Below are positions 16,408-25,839 of a stretch of 64,000 bases of DNA, piece by piece. This stretch comes from UKL13-3 sp040387195 (GTDB lineage: Bacteria > Bacteroidota > Bacteroidia > UKL13-3): contig JAZKEF010000004.1 in the NCBI GenBank assembly GCA_040387195.1, positions 62,001 to 126,000 of the forward strand, written 5' to 3'. Position 1 is the stretch's first letter, and each line of letters begins with the position of its first letter. A program made the translations under genes and the position numbers. The notes under the pieces are model-generated. The model was not told the DNA's origin, did not search any database, and saw only the letters and a list, made by a program, of their open reading frames with translations.

Positions 16408-17652
16408 ATGATTTCAACAACGCTAAAATCCCTTTTTGCAGTGCTGTGTTGTGGCCTTACCATTCCGGTCATTGCGCAGAACCTTGTTCCCAACGGAGGC
16501 TTTGAAGCTAATGATTATGGACAGGTTCGGGAATGGAAACAACCCATTGAAGACTATTACCATTATGAAGTCCGCACAACATATGCAGATAGTGAAATGG
16601 TGTACAATGCCATCAATGGATTGTGCTTATTGCAGCCGGCACCCAGCGAATTTTTAGTAGCAAAACTTAAAACCCCGTTACAACCCGGTAAACGATACTG
16701 CCTGAGTTTGAATATGTATTATGGCAATACCTTTATCGGCAAATTTGATTACCTCAAATCCATCGAAGTTGCATTTTCGGATACAGCGATTGAGGTATGG
16801 AAACGAACCAAATTATTCCTGACTCCCAAAATAACTATTCCCGTTATCCGGGAGGACCATGATCTCAAACAGCCCTCTCCTGTTGAATTTGAAGCTGATG
16901 GAACCGAAGAATATATTGTCATTGGAAAGTTTCATTCACTCATCGGCACCATTAGTTTTGAAGAAAAACGAACAGCAATATGGCGGGAACAATATTATGC
17001 GGCTGATTCCATCAAAAAATATTACCTCCGCTTATTGCCACCCCCCAAGGACCATTATGAAAAGCGGGAAAGCAAAAGAGAAATCCGAAAGCTCAAGGAT
17101 TCACTTGATAAAATTGAAATGGCTAAGATTGACGCCATTCATGCCAATGCCAGCTTTTACCAGCAAAAGGTTGCACAACTCACCTACTCACCAGATACTT
17201 CATCCTTTCACGTTCGCGTGTATTTAGATAATATTTGTGTGGCCCCTGTTTTGAAAAGTGGCGAATGCATCTGTAACGAAACTGAACAAAAACCATTTGA
17301 AATAGGACGTACTTACCGGCTTAACAATATTCAGTTTGACTTGGATAAGGCATCTTTCAAACCACAGTCGTATGCCGAAATGGATAACTTGATCCGTGTA
17401 TTGCGGAAATACCCGAAGATGGTCATACAGCTCAATGGACATACCGATAATCTGAACTCCGAAAGTTATAACAAAGATCTTTCGAACCGCAGAGCTAAGG
17501 CTGTATATGACTATATTGCAGGCAAGGGCATTTCAAACAAACGGCTTACGTGGAAAGGCTTTGGAGAAACAAAACCAATAACGGATAATACAACAGAAGA
17601 AGCAAGAGCTGTAAACAGAAGGGTGGAATTTTTGGTGATTAAAGTTGAATGA
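16408..17652 (+). CDS. OmpA-family outer membrane/peptidoglycan-binding protein
   Basis: A 414-residue exported protein from the ATG at 16408; the open frame can be extended three codons to a TTG, which is less likely. The signal peptide ends near IPVIAQ. Residues about 22-290 form a non-repetitive beta-rich domain (NLVPNGGFEANDYG resembles the start of carbohydrate-binding-like modules seen in Bacteroidota OmpA proteins). The OmpA C-terminal domain covers about 300-414: IQFDLDKASFKPQSY, VIQLNGHTDNLNSES, LSNRRAKAVYDYI and RRVEFLVI, with the Asp and Arg that grip diaminopimelate. It probably ties the outer membrane to the cell wall. It follows the Mpo1-like gene by 20 bases and may share its transcript. 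Confidence 0.9.
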   Translation: MISTTLKSLFAVLCCGLTIPVIAQNLVPNGGFEANDYGQVREWKQPIEDYYHYEVRTTYADSEMVYNAINGLCLLQPAPSEFLVAKLKTPLQPGKRYCLSLNMYYGNTFIGKFDYLKSIEVAFSDTAIEVWKRTKLFLTPKITIPVIREDHDLKQPSPVEFEADGTEEYIVIGKFHSLIGTISFEEKRTAIWREQYYAADSIKKYYLRLLPPPKDHYEKRESKREIRKLKDSLDKIEMAKIDAIHANASFYQQKVAQLTYSPDTSSFHVRVYLDNICVAPVLKSGECICNETEQKPFEIGRTYRLNNIQFDLDKASFKPQSYAEMDNLIRVLRKYPKMVIQLNGHTDNLNSESYNKDLSNRRAKAVYDYIAGKGISNKRLTWKGFGETKPITDNTTEEARAVNRRVEFLVIKVE

Positions 17653-17669
17653 GCGTTCTTTGGTCTATG

Positions 17670-17691
17670 GGTCAGACGCATGCGTCTGACC
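17670..17691. repeat. Perfect 22-bp palindrome between convergent genes
   Basis: GGTCAGACGCA (17670-17680) followed at once by its complement TGCGTCTGACC. It lies in the 57-base gap between two convergent genes and has no T run. It may be a REP-like unit or a shared 3'-end structure for both mRNAs. Confidence 0.65.
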
Positions 17692-17709
17692 GCTTGCGGA
17701 GATCCATCC

Positions 17710-19890
17710 TTAAAACCAATACCCTAAATTAAGGTAAAAATTGAACGTATTGTTGATGGTGGATCGGCTTACATTAAACTGAATGGGACCAACCGGACTT
17801 CTGTACTCATAGGAAGCACCGTAAGCAAAACGGAGTGATTGAAAATCCAGCAGCTGCTCAACGTATGTATCTGCCTTTAATACTTCTCCAAGCACACTCA
17901 CATAATTATTTTTTAGCAATTTATAGGATGGCTTAAACCTGTAATGTGCAACATTGGGTGTTGCCAATTGCGCAAAATCAATTCCCGCAAAGGGAATGTA
18001 ATTTTTAAACCGCATATCCAGCATTCCTCCTACCGAATAGGCAAACTGTGTATTTCCGGGTTGAAAATTTGCATCATTCAATCCTACATTGATGTAATTA
18101 CCCAGGTGAATTCTGGAACCCAATTTAAAATGCCGTTCCAACCTCATGATTCCGCTAAACCATGACCTGTTAAGATCCATGTTGTTGTTTACCCAGTAAA
18201 TATCAATTAATGAACGTCCTCCGGAAGTTGGGATATACGTATCATCCCGGCTATCATGGCGGTAAAACACCATAAGGCTATTGGCTTGTTGGTTATTGGT
18301 AAGGGAGGCTATCTCATCAACAGCTATAAATGCATCCGTCCTGTTATTAACCTGCTCAATACCCAATCCAATTCCAATATTGAGTTGGTTGCTGATATTG
18401 TACTTCGATTTGAGATACAAAGATGAATAAACATTATAAGAAGTAGAAACTTTAATCCCATCCTGATAGAAACCTTGTCGGATGTTGTTAAGTGAAGCCT
18501 CAATACCCAATACCGGACGAAAACGCGATTGGTAATAATAACTCACATCCATCCGTGGCATGGATGATAAACGGATATCCGATTTGAAGGTTCCTCCCTT
18601 AAACACAAATCGTTTATATGATACTCCTAGCAGCAGGCTAGCTTCATGATAGGTATTGTAATTGATACCCACATCAACATCTCCCCGTGGTTTTTCCTTG
18701 ACGGTGATGACCAGTTTTCCCAGATTTTGTGCATTATCAAAACGGTAAACGATACGCTGGAAGAGGTTTGTATTTTCGAGCTGGAGCATAATATCTTCAA
18801 GCTCTGCTGACGATAGTTCGTCATCAAGGGCCTGCACCAAAATTGATTTTATCTGGGTGCGGCTCACATTTTTAAGACCTTCGATATCTACCTCCTTAAC
18901 TTTATATTTTTTATTGAGCTGCTTGACATTTGTTTCAATCTTTCCAGAGAATTCCTGCCCGTATATTTTAACATACAATGCTTTCAACTCGGGAAGCTGT
19001 GCACGGGCTGCGGCCTCTCCAATTTTAACGATGGTATCAGCTTCTTCAAAATCGAGTGGACTGAAGGCAGCCAGATCGGGTTTGATATTGATGCTGAGGT
19101 GTTTTTTTTCTGCCTGAAAATTCTGGTATCCATGCAAAAACATTGACTCCATCATCACATTTACAAAAGAATTCAATTCCTCTTTGGATGATTTGGTCCC
19201 GACATCAATTCCGATAATATAATCGGCCCCTAAATCCTTTGCTTCAATGATGGGATAATTTTGTGTAAGACCACCATCAACCAAAATGCGGTTATCTATT
19301 TCAATGCTTGTAAACAGAGATGGAATGGCCATGCTGGCTCTGATGGCGTCCGGCAGATTGCCTTTATTCAGCACCACCTTTTCTCCTGTTTGAATATTAG
19401 TGGCCACGCATGCAAATGGTATGGGGAGTTTGGTGAAATCATTGATGCCCGATACCGGTAAACATAACCTTGTTAGCATATTGTGTACACTTGCTCCTTT
19501 CACAAAACCACTGTAGGAAATGAATTTAATACCCTCAAAATTGAACTTCACAAAATACCGATCGAAACGCTCGCGCTCTATGGAGTTAAGCGTTCTTCTC
19601 GAAACGCGGTCATACACCACATCATCCCAATCCGTTTTAAGTACGATCTTTTCCAAGGTATCACTTCGGTAGCCAATGGCATATAACCCACCAACAACAC
19701 CTCCCATACTGGTTCCGGTAATGATATCAGGTTTAAATCCTGCCTCTTCCAATACTTTAAGCGCTCCAACATGTGCAAATCCGCGGGCTCCTCCTCCACT
19801 TAATACAAAAGCAACTTTGGGCCGTTGCGCCCATGTGAGCATAGCAACAAAACAACAAATGGCTGAAAGAAATAACCGTATGGTTAGCAT
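17710..19890 (-). CDS. Patatin-like phospholipase fused to POTRA and BamA-type barrel (PlpD-like, type Vd)
   Basis: A 726-residue envelope protein. A signal peptide (1-21, ending TWAQ) precedes a patatin domain (about 25-300) with the oxyanion loop GGGARG (32-37), the nucleophile motif GTSMGG (Ser61) and the catalytic-dyad DGG in RILVDGG. A POTRA-like segment (about 325-400, VKEVDIEGLKNVSRTQI) leads into a barrel (about 405-726) that ends in the aromatic NLGYWF, a classic outer-membrane insertion signal. This order, enzyme then POTRA then barrel, is that of the type Vd autotransporter PlpD, whose patatin part is a phospholipase A1. Bacteroidota members seem to stay attached to the outer membrane. 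The dyad is intact, so it should be active. Confidence 0.92.
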   Translation of the reverse strand: MLTIRLFLSAICCFVAMLTWAQRPKVAFVLSGGGARGFAHVGALKVLEEAGFKPDIITGTSMGGVVGGLYAIGYRSDTLEKIVLKTDWDDVVYDRVSRRTLNSIERERFDRYFVKFNFEGIKFISYSGFVKGASVHNMLTRLCLPVSGINDFTKLPIPFACVATNIQTGEKVVLNKGNLPDAIRASMAIPSLFTSIEIDNRILVDGGLTQNYPIIEAKDLGADYIIGIDVGTKSSKEELNSFVNVMMESMFLHGYQNFQAEKKHLSINIKPDLAAFSPLDFEEADTIVKIGEAAARAQLPELKALYVKIYGQEFSGKIETNVKQLNKKYKVKEVDIEGLKNVSRTQIKSILVQALDDELSSAELEDIMLQLENTNLFQRIVYRFDNAQNLGKLVITVKEKPRGDVDVGINYNTYHEASLLLGVSYKRFVFKGGTFKSDIRLSSMPRMDVSYYYQSRFRPVLGIEASLNNIRQGFYQDGIKVSTSYNVYSSLYLKSKYNISNQLNIGIGLGIEQVNNRTDAFIAVDEIASLTNNQQANSLMVFYRHDSRDDTYIPTSGGRSLIDIYWVNNNMDLNRSWFSGIMRLERHFKLGSRIHLGNYINVGLNDANFQPGNTQFAYSVGGMLDMRFKNYIPFAGIDFAQLATPNVAHYRFKPSYKLLKNNYVSVLGEVLKADTYVEQLLDFQSLRFAYGASYEYRSPVGPIQFNVSRSTINNTFNFYLNLGYWF

Positions 19891-19941
19891 ATATTAAGGT
19901 GGTACACAAGTCTAGCTAAAAAACCTGAGCTTTAAAACACC

Positions 19942-21819
19942 TTATCGTATGAGTTTAATCGTGCCATGATAATCCTTACTGCGGTGGGTTAAAATATAAA
20001 AATACACCCCTTCCGAAACAACTGCTCCATTGGATTTACCATCCCAGCACTCTCCATTTTCATCCGAATCGAACAACAATGTACCCCAACGGTTGTAAAC
20101 CTTAAGCCGGGAACAATCTGTTGCAAGCGATATATGTTCAATCCGGTAACAATCATTGATACCATCATCATTCGGAGAAAACACATTGGGTACGGTGGTA
20201 AAAGAATCGACAAATACAGGTTTGATGTATTTTACCAGCGAGTCCCAGCATTGATTATCTGATACAATCAGCTTGACGCCAACCTGCCGGTTGTAAGCCA
20301 GTTTATAGACCTCGAGTTGTTGTTTGGAAAACAGCGTATCACTTATTTTCCAGAGTTGAGTTGGGTATGGAACAGCAGGAGTTACCAGCAATGTGGCATC
20401 CTTACATCCATTTACCAAACTGACCGAAAATTCCGGATTGAGATCTTTGAGTGTGATTTTTACGGTATCCACATTGACACAAAGTTCGGACGTTCTTGTT
20501 ACGGTATATTGATAACTTCTGGGGGGGCGTGAAGTGGGGTTGGATATAAAAGGACTATCGAGGTACAACCCAAGCTGCCATACATACGAAAATCCGATGC
20601 TATCATTGCTGCCAATTTTAATAGAATCGCCCGGACAAATAATTGTATCGGGAATGGCAAATGCACCTTTGTCGCTATCAATAAACACAGTTGCTTCACT
20701 TGAATCCACACAATTTCCATCCCTCGCAAACAACTTAATACGAAACGTTCCGGTTCGTCCGTAGATGTATACAGGTTCAAAAACCGAGCTAGTATCTGAT
20801 AACTTGGTGGTATCACCAAAATCCCAGAAATAAGTTGTGGCTCCTGCACTTGAATTAGTGAACTGAATGGTATCACTGCAGGCTTTGATATCCTTCACAA
20901 AAGAGCTGACAATACTGACCACACAGTTGAATACATTGAACTGAAAATCCCTGCGTGTGGTGTTGATCCATTTGCCGTTACGGTATTCCTTTACTGCAAT
21001 GCCCACAACATATTGTCCCGTTGCGGTAGGCGTTACATTAATCTGTCCGGTTTTCGGATGGATGGTTAACTCCGGATTTCCAAGCATCATTTGTTGTTCA
21101 TTGTAGGAACCAATCCATGAAACAGGCTGATATGGTGGACCTCCGGGCGGACGTGGTAATGTATTGCCTGTTCCACCTCCCAGATAAGGTGTGTACAATT
21201 CATACACCAACGAATCTCCATCAGCATCTGCTGCAGAATGATCGTATGAAAATGCGCGATTGGCACACAGATAATTTGGTGGCAGTGTTTTAAAAACAGC
21301 AGCAGAATTGTATCCGTTGAGCCAGGCCGAATCGGGAACATAACACCAGAATGTGGCTCCGGTTGATTGGGGCTGGATGATATTTTTAATGGTATTGTTA
21401 CGGCAACAACGTTGGTACGCCAAATAATATCCACCCGGACGGTAAGCAAAGGTTGTATTGAACGTATAGGTGTATTTGTCAACACATGCATTTGCAGGTG
21501 GCAACACACAATCCAGACTTACCGAATTGATGCGCGTTGGCAAACTCCGGTTTTCAAGCATTGTACGGATTAATGTTCCGGAGGTATCAAAAATACCAAG
21601 CATGGCATCCGCATCCTGCGCAATGGCTGCAGGAATTCCGTTGATGCAGTCAATGTAAAGGGTAAGGGTAACTTCAAAACTGTCGTTGATGATGTGTTTG
21701 TAGGTGAGGTCACCACCAACCACATGAGATGCGCGTGCCTGCTCCCGAAAAGTAAACAAGCAACAACATACCGCAAACAAACGAAACCAAAAGTGCATAC
21801 TGAGTACAGTTTGTTTCAA
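19942..21819 (-). CDS. Secreted PKD-domain protein with gliding-motility-type (T9SS type B) C-terminal domain
   Basis: A 625-residue exported protein. The N-terminal region holds a hydrophobic signal ending near EQARA; an inner ATG eight codons in would give a shorter signal. The mature start SHVVGGDLTYKHI is a known opening of large adhesin-like Bacteroidota proteins. A PKD-like domain lies at about 305-385 (TTYFWDFGDTTKLSD). The last 90 residues are a gliding motility-associated C-terminal domain (VPNVFSPNDDGINDCYRIE, KVYNRWGTLLFDS, GVYFYILTHR), the type B sorting signal for type IX secretion. It should reach the cell surface or medium and may act in adhesion. Cys pairs are common. No T9SS machinery gene lies nearby. 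Confidence 0.9.
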   Translation of the reverse strand: MKQTVLSMHFWFRLFAVCCCLFTFREQARASHVVGGDLTYKHIINDSFEVTLTLYIDCINGIPAAIAQDADAMLGIFDTSGTLIRTMLENRSLPTRINSVSLDCVLPPANACVDKYTYTFNTTFAYRPGGYYLAYQRCCRNNTIKNIIQPQSTGATFWCYVPDSAWLNGYNSAAVFKTLPPNYLCANRAFSYDHSAADADGDSLVYELYTPYLGGGTGNTLPRPPGGPPYQPVSWIGSYNEQQMMLGNPELTIHPKTGQINVTPTATGQYVVGIAVKEYRNGKWINTTRRDFQFNVFNCVVSIVSSFVKDIKACSDTIQFTNSSAGATTYFWDFGDTTKLSDTSSVFEPVYIYGRTGTFRIKLFARDGNCVDSSEATVFIDSDKGAFAIPDTIICPGDSIKIGSNDSIGFSYVWQLGLYLDSPFISNPTSRPPRSYQYTVTRTSELCVNVDTVKITLKDLNPEFSVSLVNGCKDATLLVTPAVPYPTQLWKISDTLFSKQQLEVYKLAYNRQVGVKLIVSDNQCWDSLVKYIKPVFVDSFTTVPNVFSPNDDGINDCYRIEHISLATDCSRLKVYNRWGTLLFDSDENGECWDGKSNGAVVSEGVYFYILTHRSKDYHGTIKLIR

Positions 21820-21860
21820 ATTTAACCGTTCAATACTTAAATTTTGGTTAATTCAGCGTA

Positions 21861-24572
21861 CTACACAATTGTTTTAGCTTTTTCCAAAGCGGCATCCAGC
21901 CCGTTCACGTTATTACCTCCGGCAGTAGCATAAAAAGGCTGTCCGCCTCCGCCACCCTGGATTTCTTTCGCCAGCTCCTTCACAATGTTTCCGGCATGAA
22001 GTTTTTTATCCGCAACCAAGTTGTCTGAAATAATTACACTCAACATTGGTTTGCCATTGAGTATACAACCCAATACGCAGAAGAGGTTTTCAACTTCGCC
22101 TTTCAATTGGAATGAAAGATTTTTCAATTGTTCGGCTGAAGATATATCAACTTTAGCTACAAGAATATTCACACCATTCGAATTTCGGATTTCGGATTTT
22201 AAATTGCCTTTTACCTGAACTGTTTTCTCATTTTCGAAAACTTCCAATTTCTTCAACAACTCCATTTTATCCTCCATCAACTGACTCACGGATTTCACCA
22301 AATCATTTGTGCTTAACAGGTTTTTAATGCCTGTTACGGTGTGTTGCAAGTCATTCACATACGCTTCTGCTCCATCAGCGGTGATGGCTTCAATCCTGCG
22401 CACTCCGGCAGCTACCGCGCTTTCGCTGGTAATTTTAAAATATCCGATTTGACCTGTTGCCTTCACATGTGTTCCTCCGCATAACTCTCTGGAATATTTA
22501 TCATCAAACGTGATCACACGTACACTCTCTCCATATTTCTCTCCAAACAACATCATTGCTCCCATCGTTTGTGCTTCGGCAATCGGTACATTTCTACGTT
22601 CATCCAAAGCGATATTCTCGCGCACCTTTTGGTTTACAATATGCTCCACTTTCGCAATTTCTTCAGTGGTCATGGCTGCAAAATGAGAGAAGTCGAAACG
22701 CAGGTGTTCGTTGTTTACCAAACTTCCTTTTTGTTGCACATGTGTTCCCAAGACCGAACGTAAAGCCGCATGCAGCAAGTGTGTTGCAGAGTGGTTGCTT
22801 TCGGTGAGTCTGCGTTTGGTTATGTCGACTGTTGCAGTAAAAGAGGCTTCCACATTCTCAGGCAATGCATTCGCAAAATGAATAATGAGGTTGTTCTCTT
22901 TCTTAGTATCAAAAATTACAACTTTCTCATTGGCGTTGCTGATGAAACCTGTATCCCCAATTTGTCCTCCGCCCTCAGGATAAAAAGGAGTTTGATTGAA
23001 TACTAACTGATAACTTTCTTTTCCTTTCGCTTTTACCTTGCGGTATTTGATGATGGAAACTTCTGCTTCGACTTGGTCGTAGCCTAGGAAAATTGTCTGT
23101 TGTTGAGTTGCCTCCGGGAAAGGCCTCTTTTGCTGAGAAGACTCCTGTTGAGACGCATAATTATGCGTCTTTACGGAAGATAGCTCCACCCAGTCGTCTG
23201 TTGTTAATTCAGTTGCTTTGCGTGAGCGATCTTTTTGTTTTTGAAGTTCTTCTTCGAAACCCTTCATATCAACTTCCCATCCATTTTCCCTACAAATCAA
23301 TTGAGTTAAGTCTATAGGAAAACCAAAAGTATCATACAATTCGAACGCACCTGTTCCAAGTAATTCTTTCTTATTATTACTTCCAATTTTTTCTTGGAAA
23401 ACGTTTTCTATACCAAAAGATGTTTCAAGCCTTCTAATTCCCTTATCAAGAGTCCTTAGAAAGCTTTGTTCTTCTTCTCTAATCACCTTCACCACAAAAT
23501 CTTTCTGCGCATACAACTCCGGAAATACATTCTTAAAACTATCGGCAATAATCTCCGCCAACTTACACATAAACGGTTCTTTGATATCTAAAAATTGATA
23601 TTGATATCTCACTGCTCTGCGCAAAATCCTGCGAATAACATAACCTGCTCCATTATTACTTGGCAACTGTCCATCGGCAATAGCAAACGAAATAGCGCGG
23701 ATATGATCAGCCATTACACGCATCGCTATATCCTGTTTGCTATCGCTGAATGTATATTTTACACCTGAGTGTTTTTCGATAAACTGAATGGTGGGTACAA
23801 ACACATCGGTATCATAGTTCGAAGTCTTGCCTTCAATGGCACGCACCAAACGTTCGAAGCCCATACCCGTATCCACATGTTGAGCAGGCAATTTCTCCAG
23901 TGAACTATCGGCCTTACGGTTGAACTCCATAAAAACGTTGTTCCAGATCTCAATCACTTGGGGATGGTCATTGTTCACCAATGTTTTTCCGTCAACAGCT
24001 TTACGCTCTGCATCGGGACGTAAATCAATGTGAATTTCGGTACATGGTCCGCATGGACCGGTATCGCCCATTTCCCAGAAATTGTCTTTTTTGTTTCCGT
24101 TTAAGATCCGGCTCTCATCAATCCACAGTTTCCAGTTGTCAAATGCTTCCTGGTCAAAGGCCAGTCCTTCTTTAGCATCACCTTCAAACACGGTAACATA
24201 TAACCGGTCTTTGGGCAATTTGTATACTTCGGTCAATAATTCCCAGGCCCACTCAATGGCTTCTTTTTTGAAATAATCGCCAAAGCTCCAGTTTCCAAGC
24301 ATCTCGAACATGGTATGGTGATAGGTATCTACACCCACTTCTTCGAGGTCATTGTGTTTACCGCTTACGCGCAAACATTTTTGGGTATCCACCACACGTT
24401 TGTATTTGGCAGGTTCATTTCCCAAAAACCAATCCTTAAACTGGTTCATACCGGCATTGGTGAACATCAGTGTTGGGTCATTTTTTACCACAATAGGTGC
24501 TGATGGAACAATGGTATGTCCTTTACTCTCAAAGAATTTAAGAAATGTATCGCGTACTTCTGCTGCTGTCAT
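21861..24572 (-). CDS. alaS: Alanyl-tRNA synthetase
   Basis: A 903-residue class II synthetase that charges tRNA(Ala), slightly longer than the usual 875. The aminoacylation domain starts MTAAEVRDTFLKFFESKGH, with FTNAGMNQFKDWFLG, and the class II motif 3 region GAGYVIRRILRRAVRY. The editing domain carries the zinc-type motifs NHSATHLLHAALR and CGGTHVKATGQIGYF (His and Cys ligands intact), so Ser/Gly-tRNA(Ala) should be cleared. The C-terminal DHHA1 domain ends with the Gly-rich KEIQGGGGGQPFYATAGG. An insertion of Ser/Gln-rich sequence around residues 470-495 (YASQQESSQQK) is unusual. The gene is divergent from the M23 peptidase gene. Confidence 0.98.
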   Translation of the reverse strand: MTAAEVRDTFLKFFESKGHTIVPSAPIVVKNDPTLMFTNAGMNQFKDWFLGNEPAKYKRVVDTQKCLRVSGKHNDLEEVGVDTYHHTMFEMLGNWSFGDYFKKEAIEWAWELLTEVYKLPKDRLYVTVFEGDAKEGLAFDQEAFDNWKLWIDESRILNGNKKDNFWEMGDTGPCGPCTEIHIDLRPDAERKAVDGKTLVNNDHPQVIEIWNNVFMEFNRKADSSLEKLPAQHVDTGMGFERLVRAIEGKTSNYDTDVFVPTIQFIEKHSGVKYTFSDSKQDIAMRVMADHIRAISFAIADGQLPSNNGAGYVIRRILRRAVRYQYQFLDIKEPFMCKLAEIIADSFKNVFPELYAQKDFVVKVIREEEQSFLRTLDKGIRRLETSFGIENVFQEKIGSNNKKELLGTGAFELYDTFGFPIDLTQLICRENGWEVDMKGFEEELQKQKDRSRKATELTTDDWVELSSVKTHNYASQQESSQQKRPFPEATQQQTIFLGYDQVEAEVSIIKYRKVKAKGKESYQLVFNQTPFYPEGGGQIGDTGFISNANEKVVIFDTKKENNLIIHFANALPENVEASFTATVDITKRRLTESNHSATHLLHAALRSVLGTHVQQKGSLVNNEHLRFDFSHFAAMTTEEIAKVEHIVNQKVRENIALDERRNVPIAEAQTMGAMMLFGEKYGESVRVITFDDKYSRELCGGTHVKATGQIGYFKITSESAVAAGVRRIEAITADGAEAYVNDLQHTVTGIKNLLSTNDLVKSVSQLMEDKMELLKKLEVFENEKTVQVKGNLKSEIRNSNGVNILVAKVDISSAEQLKNLSFQLKGEVENLFCVLGCILNGKPMLSVIISDNLVADKKLHAGNIVKELAKEIQGGGGGQPFYATAGGNNVNGLDAALEKAKTIV

Positions 24573-24606
24573 GTATATGTGCTGTTGCTTTAAACTGTTT
24601 AAATTT

Positions 24607-24614
24607 TATCTTCG
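24607..24614 (+). promoter_or_regulatory. Candidate -7 box TATCTTCG
   Basis: Matches TAnnTTCG, a one-base variant of the Bacteroidota -7 box seen several times in this window, 58 bases before the M23 peptidase start in the divergent gap with alaS. Confidence 0.35.
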
Positions 24615-24672
24615 CTCCTTAAGCGTTGGCGAAAAATACACTTTTTCACCTAACGTTGATTCCTGAAAACGG

Positions 24673-25644
24673 ATGGCAAAAATAAAATACTTTTATAATC
24701 CACATAGCCTCGAACTCGAGAAAGTTACCACCAATGTGCGCAGTGTCATATTGAGGGTATTTGGATTTTTGTCAGCCTCCATTGTTGCCGGTATCATTCT
24801 GATGTTGATTGCCTATAACTATATCGACTCCCCGAAAGAGCGCATCCTGAAGCGGGAGATCGAGGCTTATAAGCTACAAACACAGCTCCTCAACAAAAAA
24901 ATGAATGATGTGGATGAGACCCTGGCCGACCTGCATGACAAGGATGCCAATATCTACAGAGCTGTATTTGAAGCCGAGCCCATGCCTGTGGATTCACAAC
25001 AATTCAAAACCATCAATGTGGAAAAATACCAGGAACTGATGGGGTATTCCAACTCCGCCATCCTGATTGACCTCAACAAAAAGATGGAACACCTGGTTGC
25101 CAAAGTGGAACTTCAGAACAAATCGTTTGATGAACTGGCCCGTTTGGCTTCGCGCAAAAAAGAATTTCTGGCTGCTATTCCGGCCATCCAGCCTGTGGCC
25201 AACAAAAACCTCCGCAAAATGGCATCAGGTTTCGGTTACCGTTTGCATCCTATTTACAAAACATACAAAATGCACGAGGGGATTGACTTCACAGCACCCA
25301 CCGGCACGCCAATATACGCCACCGGAAACGGACGGGTAATGAACGTGGAACTGGGACATCGCGGTTATGGAAATTGTATCGTCATCAATCACGGATTCGG
25401 GTATCAAACATTGTACGGGCACATGTACCGTATGAAAGCACGGCCGGGACAAACCGTAAAACGTGGTGAATTGATAGGTTATGTAGGTAATACGGGACTT
25501 TCTTCGGGGTCACATTTGCACTATGAAGTGATTAAAAACGGCAAGAAAATTAACCCGATTAACTATTTCTTCAACGACCTTACCGAAGCAGAGTACACCA
25601 ACATGCGGGAACTGGCACAACGTCCTACACAGTCGTTTGACTAG
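24673..25644 (+). CDS. M23-family metallopeptidase (peptidoglycan endopeptidase-like)
   Basis: A 323-residue inner-membrane-anchored peptidase. One transmembrane helix lies at about 28-50 (GFLSASIVAGIILMLIAYNY), then a coiled coil at about 55-100 (REIEAYKLQTQLLNKKMNDV). The LytM domain at about 190-300 carries the zinc motifs: GYRLHPIYKTYKMHEGIDF (His and Asp ligands) and GSHLHYEVI (HxH). All ligands are present, so catalytic activity is expected rather than an EnvC-like activator role, although the coiled-coil arrangement resembles such cell division factors. It likely cuts peptide crosslinks in peptidoglycan from the periplasmic face. It stands alone. Confidence 0.93.
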   Translation: MAKIKYFYNPHSLELEKVTTNVRSVILRVFGFLSASIVAGIILMLIAYNYIDSPKERILKREIEAYKLQTQLLNKKMNDVDETLADLHDKDANIYRAVFEAEPMPVDSQQFKTINVEKYQELMGYSNSAILIDLNKKMEHLVAKVELQNKSFDELARLASRKKEFLAAIPAIQPVANKNLRKMASGFGYRLHPIYKTYKMHEGIDFTAPTGTPIYATGNGRVMNVELGHRGYGNCIVINHGFGYQTLYGHMYRMKARPGQTVKRGELIGYVGNTGLSSGSHLHYEVIKNGKKINPINYFFNDLTEAEYTNMRELAQRPTQSFD

Positions 25645-25650
25645 TTTTTT

Positions 25651-25677
25651 TCACGCAGAGTCGCAAAGACGCGGAGG
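25651..25677. repeat. Short CGCAGAG/CGCAAAG/CGCGGAG repeat
   Basis: Three near-identical octamers (CGCAGAGT, CGCAAAGA, CGCGGAGG) follow TTTTTTTCA directly after the M23 gene stop. Such a sequence is a common kind of intergenic filler in Bacteroidota; no function is known to me. Confidence 0.45.
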
Positions 25678-25757
25678 AGTTGGAGCAACATCATGTTTGG
25701 TTTCGGCTCCACTTAAGCATTGTGGCTGTCAAAAGTTAATTATATCTGGAATTACCG

Positions 25758-25794
25758 GTGGTTGAACGGTCCGATAGCTATCGGACGAAACCAC
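25758..25794. repeat. Nested palindromic intergenic repeat with GATAGCTATC core
   Basis: A perfect 18-bp palindrome (25769-25786, GTCCGATAGCTATCGGAC) inside outer arms GTGGTT (25758-25763) and AACCAC (25789-25794). The core recurs at 40529-40546 and in altered form at 33465-33482; the outer arms recur at 9427-9452. It is a dispersed REP-like family. Confidence 0.65.
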
Positions 25795-25839
25795 GACATG
25801 TCATCAATAACCATTAACCAATAACTTATTAACTTCTAA

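Noticed and set aside
21861..24572. Many forward frames of 60-104 codons opposite alaS
   Set aside because: All are shadows of the alaS coding sequence.
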